From VRUE01 sp963796705 (lineage in GTDB: Bacteria > Actinomycetota > Thermoleophilia > Solirubrobacterales > 70-9): a stretch of 64,000 bases of DNA. Made by a program: the position numbers and the translations under genes. Each line of letters begins with the position of its first letter. Position 1 is the stretch's first letter. This document shows positions 18,037 to 26,623 of the stretch, in pieces. The stretch lies in assembly GCA_963796705.1 (NCBI GenBank), contig CAWCMK010000003.1, forward strand, positions 124,001-188,000, written 5' to 3'. The notes below the pieces were generated by a model, which searched no databases, was not told the origin of the DNA, and saw only the letters and a program-made list of their open reading frames with translations.

Positions 18037-19497
18037 CCGATAGTGCTCATTGGTTCCCGGCGAAAGTCCGGTGAGCGTTGCGGTGACGTCGGTTGGGCCA
18101 CTGAAGTTGGACCCCGGAGGATTGGAGCTTGGATCCGGATTACAGGGAATCGAGTGGCCGTAGGTTCTTTCGTACCCGTATTCGAAATGGCATGAGGTGA
18201 TGTTTCCCCGGCCCAGCGGGTCGACGTGGCCGTTCAGCGTGACGCTCGAGGTGGTGACGTTGGTCGGGGCTTTCGGTGGTCACCTTCGGGCGAGCGTCGG
18301 AGAAGAGGGCGATTTCGTTGCCGTTGACGACATAGACGCCGTGGCTCGTGCCGTTGACCGCGACGCCCTTGACGTGCAATGTGCCCGCCGCTGAAGCCTC
18401 CGTAGCCTTCACCGGCCGTATATCTGCTTGCCTTCGGTGAGCACCCCTTCTCCGAAGGTGTCGACCGGTTCGCAGGGGCCGTTGAGGGGTTCGCAGTCGG
18501 CGCTGTAGTGATCGATTCTGATCCCGTGTGGTTCGATTTCGTCGTTGCGGGTTTCGACTGCCTCGTAGAGCTCTTCGGTGGAGGGGTCAAGTCCAAGGCC
18601 GACCGCGGGCCAGTCGGTCGTCATCCGATACGTTCCTCCTTCACCCGCAACCCCCGGTCGCTCAATCAGCGTCCAGACCACCGCTTCCGAGAAGCCGCCC
18701 GCGAACGGAATGATCCACGTAGAAGAGGTGGCCCTTGAGCATTGACCTTGAGCTGGGAACCCTCCTCGAAGGTGTCGGTGATCCATTCGCCGGATTGGGT
18801 GTACTCGCGGACGTTCTCGCCATAGCGATGCCCGCCCACGTAGAGCGTCCCGTTTCCTGTGCAGCGGCCGGTCTTCGGTTCGCTCGGCGAGGCGCACCCG
18901 CCTCCCACGGCGAGACCGAACATCGACCCGAAAAGGGGCAGGTTCGGGTCATCGGAGCCATTCTTCTGACCAAACACGCCCCAGGTTGAGATCACTTCGC
19001 CCGAGGGATTGAGCTTGGTGACGACGTTGTCTCCGAGGTCGCCGACGTAGACATCGCCTCCGCCGAACGGATAGTTGTCGATCGCCAGCCAAGTCGGTTC
19101 TTCGTAGGCGCCGGGAGATTCGCCGCCGGTGCCCGGTCTGGCAGACGTCTCCGGGATGGCCGGGAGCGGGGCAGACATTCTGTTCGGAGGCCGGCCTACT
19201 GGCCAGAACCGCGGTTTTGTTGACTTCGAGACCGAACATCAGGAGGAAGTCCCCTTCGGAGTCGAATTTCTCGACTCGGTGGTTACCCGGGTCGGTCACG
19301 TAGACGTCTTGGCTCGCCTGATCGACGGCGATGTCGGTCGGTTCGGAGAGCGGATATTGGTTCGTCACCGATGAGGTGCTCGACCCGAAGCTCGATTTGA
19401 AGATATGGCTGATGTTCGCGTCCGCCGGACTGGCCGCGATCAGCATCGGGACGAGGACCGCGACGAGAATGGATGCTTGAGCAAAATGGCGCCTCAC
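18037..19497 (-). pseudogene. B1 N-terminal part broken by several frameshifts
   Basis: The gene starts at GTG 19497 (overlap GTGA with A1; GGAGGAG 6 nt upstream) with a signal peptide (MRRHFAQASILVAVLV to ASPADANIS) and NHL blades (DPGNHRVEKFDSEGDFLLMFG). Reading then shifts near 19145, 18740 (possibly twice), 18412 and 18275. Between shifts the protein follows B2: GDVYVGDLGDNVV, then LDPSTEELYEAVE, then NGTSHGVYVVNG, then the module read by the 3' part. Four or more indels within 1.3 kb, against none in the next 2.6 kb, point to relaxed selection on the N-terminus or a local assembly problem. Confidence 0.75.
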
Positions 19498-22400
19498 TTG
19501 TGGCTCCTCCCGTGGTGCCGGTGATGGCGGTGACGCGGCTTCTTCTTCACGCAGCGGCCGTGCTTACGCACGTACCCCTTCCTGCAGGGCTTTTCCTTTT
19601 CCTTTTCCTTTTCCTTAGCGGGTTCGGATTTGGTCGTGAAGGTCACCACCTGGCCTTCGGTGGCGCCCACGTCATTTTCGGCGAAGGCGCGAACGAAATA
19701 TGTCGTTTCCGGCGTCAGCTTGGAGATCGATGCGCTCACCTGGTGCGCCGTGTTGTCTCCTGTGAGCGAACCGATGGCGGTGCTCAAACCGAATGCCGCT
19801 GTGGGTCCGTAATCGAAGTGGTAGCTCGTCGGCCGGAAGCCCGCGGCTATGTTGGCGCTCAGCGTCGCCCCGCTCGTGGTGATGTCCGAGACCGTGAGTT
19901 CGCCGACACTCGGGCGGTCCGGGGTGATGAAGCTGTGGTCGGGACCGGCGGTGGTGCCGTTGATGTTGATCGCGAGGACGCGGAAGTCGTAGGAGGTGCC
20001 GGGTTTGAGGCCCGTCAGTTCCTGACTGACGCTATGGTCGGTTTCATCTTCGCCGATCGGTTCGCTCAGTTTGCTCTGCGATCCGTAGGCGGTGGTGGGG
20101 CCGTACTGGAAGCGGTAGACCGTCGGCGCGAGCTTGGGGTTGATCTGAGCGCTCAGCGTCACCGAACTTGATTTCACATTCGAAAAGGAACTGCCGTCGA
20201 CTTCAGGCGGCAGCGCCGGTGCGGGGACGAACGTCCTTTCCGCCCCCACTTCGGTGAAACCCTCACCGTCGGTACGTGCGGCCATCAGGCGGTAGTGATA
20301 GGTCGTGAATGTGGTGAGGCCGGTGAGGCTGGCGCTGACGTCCGTCGGCGAGCTGAGCGGTGCGGCGGGACTGCAGGGGGTGCTTAGCGCATAGCTCCAG
20401 CCGTTCCCCGGATATTTGGTTGAAAGGCTCGCCGTCGCGCCGCCCGGTAACAGTCCCGAACCGTCGACGGTGGCCTGGGGGACGTTGAGATCTTCGAAGC
20501 GGTTGTTGAATTCGATGTAGTAGGGCCCTTCTTCGGGGTGTCCGGATTTGTAGGTGACGTGGACGTTCCCGTGCCCGATGTTTGGCAATTCTTCGAGCCT
20601 GTAGGCGATGATTTCGGCGCCGAAGTTCCCGGGCGGATAGGGGATCGAGCTCGTCGTCTGACCTTCAAAGGTGAGGGTGAATTTGCCTTCTTTGGCACCG
20701 GAGAAGCTCAGTTCCTGGACCTCGTTGCTTAACCTGCCCGGCAGGTATTCGAACTTGCATTCCCCGACGGTCCCGCCGGGGCCCGGATCGACGTGGCCGT
20801 TCATCGTCCCCGCGGTCGTCGTGACGTTCGTCGCACCGTTCGTCGTCACCTGCGGCAGCGGGACCCGATTGAATACGGCGATGTCGTTGTTTTTGCTGTC
20901 GGCCGCGTAGAGCGTGTGGTTCGAGGACCGTACCGCGAGCCCGGCGCCAAAGCCCAGATCGCCGGTTCCAAACGAGTCGGTCGGCAGGCAGCCCGAGCCC
21001 CCTTCTCGGGTATAGCACGGTCCGCGGAAGCTGTCGATGTGCCCCCCCTGGTCGACGAAGAGGTCGTAATTGGAGCGATCGAAGGCGATTCCAGTGTTTT
21101 CGAGCTGCAGCCGCAGGCTCGGGTACATGTGGAAGAAGTCGTACTCGTTGGCGAGCGGGCTCGAGTACCACACACCGCCACCACCTTCGTGCCCAGCTTC
21201 CTGCGCCTCATACCAGGTTCCGGCGGGGCCGACTTCGATGCCGCCGATCCCCGGCGTACCGAGGTCGAGCCTCGAGCCGTCGAACCAAGTGTTGTTTGTC
21301 GGATAGGCCGTCGTGACCAACCCTGTTTCAGGGCTGATCACGGTCCAGTTGTGGGGTTCGGCGTCGGTGAGGACGTACAAAGCGCCCTGCCCGTCGACCG
21401 TGATTCCGCCGATCGCGCCTTCTTTCTTGAGGAATTCGAAGGCGCCGCCGCTGGCCCAACCGGTGATGAGATGCCCCGAGGAGTCGAACTTGTGAACCAC
21501 GTGGTTGGCTCCGTCGGCCACATACACATCACCCGCCGAAGGACCCGTCGAGTTGTCGACCTCGACGAAGCGCGGCGCGTTCAGGTCGTCTGGCGCCGTG
21601 CCTGTGGCACCCGTCGAGCAGACGCTGGTGCAAACGTCGATCCCGCTGCCGCCGACGTTGGCCCCGAAGGCGCGGATGAAGGTCCCCGACGAGGAGAATT
21701 GGTCGATGCGGTTGTTGCCGGCGTCGGCGACGTAGATGTCGCCCGTCGTTTCATTGATGGCGACATCCTCGGGTTCCTGAAGCTGGCCGTCGCCGGAGCC
21801 GGTGGAACCGAACTTGGTCGAGAAGCCGTAGTGGCCGACGGTTACGAAGTTCGACCCGACCGCATTGCTTTCGCCTTCGGCGTTGCCGACGACGATCCGA
21901 ACCTTGTATTCACTTCCCGGTGTGAGGCCGCTGACGGAGGCGCTGACGTCCTGGGGACTCGAGTAGTCGGGCGGGATCGTCGGCGAGCAGGGCACGGTCC
22001 TTGCACCGTGGAACTGTTCGAGTTCGCCGTTGCGTGCCGCTTCATAGACCGAGATGTATTCGAACTGGCAGCTGGTCACTGGCCCGCCACCTTCGCCGCT
22101 GGCCGGGTCGACGTGGCCGTGGAAGGTTGCGGTCGTGGTGCCGATCGCCGAGCTGGCGGCGATGCTGACGTCGGGGACGACCACCGGCCTGAGGACGGTC
22201 ACGTTCCTTGACTCGCCGACGTAGACGAGTCCGTTTTCCTGATCGATTGCAACTCCGTCGGGGTAACCGAAGTATTCGGACCCGACCTGAGATCGGTTGG
22301 TCTGCGGCGGGATGAAGTTCCCGTTGGCATCGAAGATATTGAGCGCGTAGTGAAAATCGGCGACAAAGACGTGCCCGGTCGAGTCTTCGACGGCGGCGCT

Positions 22401-23315
22401 GACCAGACAGCAGCCTGTGGAGTGTGGCGGCGAGAAGTTCCCGTCGGGCGTTTCGGAGGCGGCGCCGTTGGGGAGCTGGCCGCCATCCCAGGTGCTGATG
22501 TATTCGTTAGAGGGTCCGAACTGGAAGATCCGGTTCGGACCCTCCCAGCTCGAGACGTAGACGTTGCCCGCCGAGCTGACCGCGATCCCGCTCGCGTACC
22601 GGCCGCCTTCGTCGTAGAGCCCTGCCGGTTTTTCGGTGATCTGCGAGAGGTATTCGCCTTCTTCGTTGAAGATGTCGACCACTTCGTGGCCGGCGTCAAG
22701 GACGTAGAGGTCGTGGGTTGACTGGTCGACCGCGATGCCCCAGCCGCTGTAGGAGCCCGAAGCGGGTGAGAAGGAACCGGCTGGCGTTTTCAGGCCGGCG
22801 AGCTGGCCGTTGGCGCTCGGGGTAGTGTCGCCAAAGGAGGCGATCAGGTTGCCGTTTTCGTCGAACTTGTCGATCACCTTGTCGTTGGCATCGGCGACGT
22901 AGATATCGCCGGTGCTGTTGTCGGCGGCGACGGCAACAACGCCTCCGCCGAAGGAGCCCTTCGGTGTGTTCGTTCCGTTCCAGCGGGTCGGAGTCTTGTC
23001 GGCGTTCGAGGTGAAGTCATAGACGGCACCGCGACCGCTGTCGGCAACGTAGACGTGGTGATTCTTGTCGTTGACCGCGATCCCGTCGGGTCGAACGCCA
23101 TTGAATTCCCGCGGGGTCCATTCTTCCCATGAACCCGAGCAGCAACCGGGTGGGAACTGCGTCACCACCGCGTACCTTTTCGCCGCGAGTGCCGAGGGCG
23201 CGAGGGCGAGCAGGGTGAGCAGGGTGGCACTGACGAGCATCAGACCGATGCCGCGACAACGGCGGCGGGCGGATTCAACACCCCCGTGGCGCCGTCCCCC
23301 GATGCGATCGATCAC
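19494..23315 (-). CDS. Cassette copy 1 gene A (A1): NHL and FN3-like exoprotein
   Basis: 1273 residues from GTG 23315, with AGGAG about 5 nt upstream; a second Met at residue 26 would leave the same signal peptide. Two NHL propellers (first about 50-390, second about 490-850, with VADAGNNRIDQFSSSGTFIRAFG) are linked and followed by fibronectin-like modules (e.g. LKPGTSYDFRVLAININGT). One module, after CKFEYLPGRLSN, carries a domain of about 115 residues inserted in a loop (20384-20740). The tail has a Lys-Glu repeat, then CRKGYVRKHGRC and basic residues. It is the first gene of copy 1, with a candidate promoter upstream. Exported; function unknown. Confidence 0.85.
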   Translation of the reverse strand: MIDRIGGRRHGGVESARRRCRGIGLMLVSATLLTLLALAPSALAAKRYAVVTQFPPGCCSGSWEEWTPREFNGVRPDGIAVNDKNHHVYVADSGRGAVYDFTSNADKTPTRWNGTNTPKGSFGGGVVAVAADNSTGDIYVADANDKVIDKFDENGNLIASFGDTTPSANGQLAGLKTPAGSFSPASGSYSGWGIAVDQSTHDLYVLDAGHEVVDIFNEEGEYLSQITEKPAGLYDEGGRYASGIAVSSAGNVYVSSWEGPNRIFQFGPSNEYISTWDGGQLPNGAASETPDGNFSPPHSTGCCLVSAAVEDSTGHVFVADFHYALNIFDANGNFIPPQTNRSQVGSEYFGYPDGVAIDQENGLVYVGESRNVTVLRPVVVPDVSIAASSAIGTTTATFHGHVDPASGEGGGPVTSCQFEYISVYEAARNGELEQFHGARTVPCSPTIPPDYSSPQDVSASVSGLTPGSEYKVRIVVGNAEGESNAVGSNFVTVGHYGFSTKFGSTGSGDGQLQEPEDVAINETTGDIYVADAGNNRIDQFSSSGTFIRAFGANVGGSGIDVCTSVCSTGATGTAPDDLNAPRFVEVDNSTGPSAGDVYVADGANHVVHKFDSSGHLITGWASGGAFEFLKKEGAIGGITVDGQGALYVLTDAEPHNWTVISPETGLVTTAYPTNNTWFDGSRLDLGTPGIGGIEVGPAGTWYEAQEAGHEGGGGVWYSSPLANEYDFFHMYPSLRLQLENTGIAFDRSNYDLFVDQGGHIDSFRGPCYTREGGSGCLPTDSFGTGDLGFGAGLAVRSSNHTLYAADSKNNDIAVFNRVPLPQVTTNGATNVTTTAGTMNGHVDPGPGGTVGECKFEYLPGRLSNEVQELSFSGAKEGKFTLTFEGQTTSSIPYPPGNFGAEIIAYRLEELPNIGHGNVHVTYKSGHPEEGPYYIEFNNRFEDLNVPQATVDGSGLLPGGATASLSTKYPGNGWSYALSTPCSPAAPLSSPTDVSASLTGLTTFTTYHYRLMAARTDGEGFTEVGAERTFVPAPALPPEVDGSSFSNVKSSSVTLSAQINPKLAPTVYRFQYGPTTAYGSQSKLSEPIGEDETDHSVSQELTGLKPGTSYDFRVLAININGTTAGPDHSFITPDRPSVGELTVSDITTSGATLSANIAAGFRPTSYHFDYGPTAAFGLSTAIGSLTGDNTAHQVSASISKLTPETTYFVRAFAENDVGATEGQVVTFTTKSEPAKEKEKEKEKPCRKGYVRKHGRCVKKKPRHRHHRHHGRSHK
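19589..19616. repeat. Hexanucleotide microsatellite (TTTTCC) in A1
   Basis: Four to five tandem TTTTCC units encode an alternating Lys-Glu run just before the paired-Cys tail of A1. The unit is 6 bp, so slippage would change length by two residues without breaking the frame. Confidence 0.7.
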
Positions 23316-23401
23316 ACGTTCTCCTATCCCTGTGACCTGACAGGCCCTGAGTTCGGTGCCGTGAGGCCATCCCTGTCTACGTTCCCTGTAAACCCAGCGG
23401 G

Positions 23402-23430
23402 ACCGTACATGAATCAGAACGGAATTGCAA
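23402..23430 (-). promoter_or_regulatory. Candidate promoter of cassette copy 1
   Basis: Minus strand TTGCAA (23425-23430), 17 nt, then TACGGT (23402-23407). The stretch is unusually AT-rich for this DNA. TCAGAAC (23414-23420) and GTTCTGA (23444-23450) form a perfect 7-bp inverted repeat around the -35 box. The implied leader is about 80 nt before GTG 23315. Confidence 0.4.
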
Positions 23431-23474
23431 ATAAAATGTCGTGGTTCTGAATCCGGTCGGTACCCCTCAGTCGC

Positions 23475-23866
23475 TTCGGAGCTCCCGGGGGGAGTGGCGA
23501 TCGTGCGCCAGACGCTCGTGCGACCCTCGATTCGCCGCCTGTCGATCGTCTACGGACGGATGTCAAGGCGCGGCGTCCCCGAGGAAATGATGGACGCCTG
23601 GCTGGCGGCGTTTGGCCGCCGCGAGAATCAGCGCGACCTGCGCAAGAACGCGGGGGCGGCGATGGAAGGCCGCAGGCAGATGCTGGCCGCGACGCCGGCG
23701 CTGCGATCCTTCGAGAAGCCGGCGCTGATCGCCTGGGCCGCGGGAGGACTGGTTGATGCCGCGCTACGGCCGCCGGCTGGCCGAGGATTTCCCCAGCAGC
23801 CGCCTCGTCGTGATTCCCGACAGCTACACGCTGGTCCCGTGGGATCAGCCGAGCGCCAGAGAATAA
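23475..23866 (+). pseudogene. Alpha/beta hydrolase remnant, matches second half of the 3033 gene
   Basis: The DNA follows 3455-3835 closely, including an identical run of over 40 nt around 23653-23700. Encoded pieces are VAIVRQTLVRPSIRRL, GRMSRRGVPEEMMDAWL and RRQMLAATPALRSF; then one extra G near 23745 and three missing bases shift the frame, after which AEDFPSSRLVVIPDSYTL and a TAA at 23864-23866 can be read. The N-terminal half and elbow are missing, so it cannot be functional. It lies in the same orientation as the intact gene on the other side of cassette copy 1. Confidence 0.8.
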
Positions 23867-24092
23867 TGTGGCGAGGTTTCGCACGGGAAGGAGAATCCCT
23901 CAGCGCCTTAGCGAATCCTCGAGATCACACAGGAGTTGAGGCGGTTGCTGCCCGATCAGCCAGGTTCTGTCGCTGGGACCAGACCAGACCTCAACACGGT
24001 GTGGGAATCCGCAGCCAGCGTGCCACAATGGTGGGTAGGGAAGGACGTTTCGAGGGAAACCTTCGACAGGGATCCGGAAGAGGAGCTTGAAG

Positions 24093-26519
24093 GTGCAGGG
24101 AGTCCGGGAAAAGCCGATTGGAATGAGGGGCATATCCCGCCTGCTTGCCATACTCAGCCTTGCGGTTCTGGCGGCCGTGACCCCGGCGCACGGTGCCACG
24201 CGGCAACCCGCTACCTCACACGTGAGACGCTCCCAGCAGCGCAAGCTCTCCCTCGCAGAAGGTCGTGTCGATGGATCGCGATGGGCGGTCTTCGCGTCCG
24301 CGAGCCATGCCGGAGGTGGCGCCAGCGACGTCGGCTGCATCTCCGCCGTCGCCTACGACCCACCGAACCACCCGATCGAGAAGCAGGCGTGCGGCCAGCT
24401 CCGTGGGCCAACGAGGCCGGGCGCACCTCCCCTCTACGCTCTGGCCCCAGGTAGCGCACCAAAGGCTTCGGCGGGCGCCCACGCCTTTGCGGGATCGGTC
24501 CTCGGCGTGTCGGTCGCCCCAAGCGTGAGGGAGCTCGCTCTGCAATTGCAGCCCAGCCGAACCACAACCGTCCCGACCAAGTATCTGACCGGGCGTCAGG
24601 CCCACGAGCTACACCTGAAGCGCTTTCGTTATGCGGCCCTCGCACTCGCCGGGAGCGTTTGCGTGGAGCGAATCACCGGCCTCGACAGGAAGGGCAAGAC
24701 GGTGTTCAGCGCCGCCGCGAGCGACTGCAGTCCATCCCAATCAGGACCGCCCTCCACCTCCCCCACCGGCCCCCCGATGGCCGAACTGCTGGAAAGCCCC
24801 CTGCCCACGGCCGGCACGGCAGAGCTAAGGGGGGCGATCGACCCCAGTGGTCTGAGCACGACCTATCACTTCGATTGGGGGACATCGGAAGCCTACGGAA
24901 ACCGGGTCCCGACGCCTGACGCAACCGTGGGGGGAGACACAGGCCGGGAGCCGGTTGAAGCCGAGATCGGCGGCCTCAAGGGCCGGACGACGTACTTCTA
25001 CCGACTGGTTGCCACGAACGGAGACGGCTCCGGGCAGGCAAGCGGAAGCTTCACGACCCCGACCTGGCGCCCGATCGTGACCGCCGAACCGCCCAGCGAA
25101 GTCTCGGCACACGCTGCGACGCTCAACGCGAAAATCAACTCGCAGAGCTTCGCCACCCACTATCGCTTCGAATGGGGGACGACGAAATCGTATGGACGCA
25201 CCTACGAACCCCCGACCGAACTGACCGAGGGCGAGAACGTCGGTGTCTCGTTCCCGATCAAAGAACTCGAAGGCGAAACGGAGTATTACTTCCGAATCGT
25301 CGCGGAAAGCAGCGAAGGTTTCGGCGAAGGAAAGGGAACCTTCATCACCTCACAGGGCCGCAACAAACGTATCGAAGGAGACTGGAAGGTCATAGGAAGC
25401 CCCAACCCGGAGGGGCAGGAAGCGGAGGGGAGCAGGATCAACGGAGTCTCCTGCACAGCCGTCAACAGCTGCTCGGCGGTCGGCGAATTCCAGAACAGCT
25501 CGGGACACACCCAGGCGTTCGCTGAGCTGCTCGGTCAATCGGGATGGGAACTCAAGACAACTCCCGAAGTCTCCGAAACGGAAGCCCTGAAGGCGATTTC
25601 CTGCGACTCTCCAAGCGATTGCATGGCGGTCGGGTACTCCCTTCTCAGCGGCAGCAAGGTGACGCTCGCGGAGCATTGGAACGGCTCGGCTTGGAGCCGT
25701 TGGTCACCGGCGCCGCCGAATCCGAACCTGGGCGGCGAACTCACCGGTGTCTCCTGCAGCGCTCCGAACGAATGCACCGCGGTCGGCTACTACGAAGCTA
25801 CCCCGACCCTGATCAGGACGCTGGCGCTGCGCTGGAACGGTTCGACCTGGAGCACGCAGGCGACACCCAACACCGGCGGGGGAAACATCACCGAGCTGAC
25901 CGGCGTCTCGTGCAACGCGTTTCTCATCCTGGGACTCTTTGAGAAGGAATGCCTGGCGAGCGGCTTTGCGATCAACATCAACGGCTCCAGCGAAGCCGTC
26001 GCTGAGCGCTGGGACGGCAAACAATGGGAAATGTTGACGATTCCCACGCGCCAGGGCGAAGCGAAATCGCGCGTCCTCACCGGGATCTTCTGCCCCCCCT
26101 CGACCGAATGCATGGCCGTCGGGTACCTCGAAGACAGCACCGGCAAGGACCTCGCGATCGCGGAGCGCTGGACCGGTTTCTTCGGCCGGCTCTGGGAAAC
26201 CCAGCAACCGCCCGACCCGGTGGGCGCGAAATTGACCAGGCTGAACGGCGCTTCGTGCAACGACATCCGTGGCCTGGAATGCATGGCGGTCGGTGAATTC
26301 GAAACGAGCTCGGGGGCATATGAACCGTTTGCCGATCAGTTCTTCAGCGAAGAAGGATGGACCAAGACGACGACGCCCGAGCCCGAAGGTTCAAAAGCGG
26401 GCGCCCTCGAGGGAGTCTCCTGTGCGGAAGTTGGTGAATGCGTCGCCGGCGGCTACGTCGAAAACAGCCTCGGGGTCGACGTGACCCTGATCGAGCTCTT
26501 CAAAAGCATATCCGGCTAG
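24093..26519 (+). CDS. Secreted FN3-like / seven-blade Cys-paired propeller protein
   Basis: About 808 residues. GTG 24093 has AGGAG 7 nt upstream; ATG 24123 (MRGISRLLAILSLAVL) is the alternative and gives a shorter signal peptide. After a poorly conserved region of about 220 residues come two fibronectin-like modules (LSTTYHFDWGTSEAYG; RTTYFYRLVATNGDGSG). From about residue 420 there are seven repeats of some 50-60 residues, each with L-x-G-[VI]-S-C, a second Cys 5-10 residues later in C-x-A-x-G, and usually AERW-G-x-x-W. Seven repeats suit a seven-bladed beta-propeller with one disulfide per blade. It is divergent from cassette copy 1 and on the opposite strand. Function unknown. Confidence 0.8.
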   Translation: MQGVREKPIGMRGISRLLAILSLAVLAAVTPAHGATRQPATSHVRRSQQRKLSLAEGRVDGSRWAVFASASHAGGGASDVGCISAVAYDPPNHPIEKQACGQLRGPTRPGAPPLYALAPGSAPKASAGAHAFAGSVLGVSVAPSVRELALQLQPSRTTTVPTKYLTGRQAHELHLKRFRYAALALAGSVCVERITGLDRKGKTVFSAAASDCSPSQSGPPSTSPTGPPMAELLESPLPTAGTAELRGAIDPSGLSTTYHFDWGTSEAYGNRVPTPDATVGGDTGREPVEAEIGGLKGRTTYFYRLVATNGDGSGQASGSFTTPTWRPIVTAEPPSEVSAHAATLNAKINSQSFATHYRFEWGTTKSYGRTYEPPTELTEGENVGVSFPIKELEGETEYYFRIVAESSEGFGEGKGTFITSQGRNKRIEGDWKVIGSPNPEGQEAEGSRINGVSCTAVNSCSAVGEFQNSSGHTQAFAELLGQSGWELKTTPEVSETEALKAISCDSPSDCMAVGYSLLSGSKVTLAEHWNGSAWSRWSPAPPNPNLGGELTGVSCSAPNECTAVGYYEATPTLIRTLALRWNGSTWSTQATPNTGGGNITELTGVSCNAFLILGLFEKECLASGFAININGSSEAVAERWDGKQWEMLTIPTRQGEAKSRVLTGIFCPPSTECMAVGYLEDSTGKDLAIAERWTGFFGRLWETQQPPDPVGAKLTRLNGASCNDIRGLECMAVGEFETSSGAYEPFADQFFSEEGWTKTTTPEPEGSKAGALEGVSCAEVGECVAGGYVENSLGVDVTLIELFKSISG

Positions 26520-26595
26520 TCCTTTCGCACGCACCGGGAGCGATGCCGGCGCACGGTGCTCCTGCGGTAAGATGACATCAGCGTCTGATACAGGG

Positions 26596-26623
26596 CTGAC
26601 GCGAATCTAGAACATTGGATAAT
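26596..26623 (+). promoter_or_regulatory. Candidate promoter overlapping the 26622 start
   Basis: CTGACG (26596-26601), 16 nt, GATAAT (26618-26623). The predicted transcript start (about 26630) would lie at or past the first ATG, favouring leaderless translation from the ATG at 26628 or GTG at 26634. Confidence 0.35.

Noticed and set aside
26530..26566. GCACCG / CGGTGC inverted repeat after the 24093 gene
   Set aside because: 6-bp arms with a long loop and no T-tract; expected by chance at this GC content.
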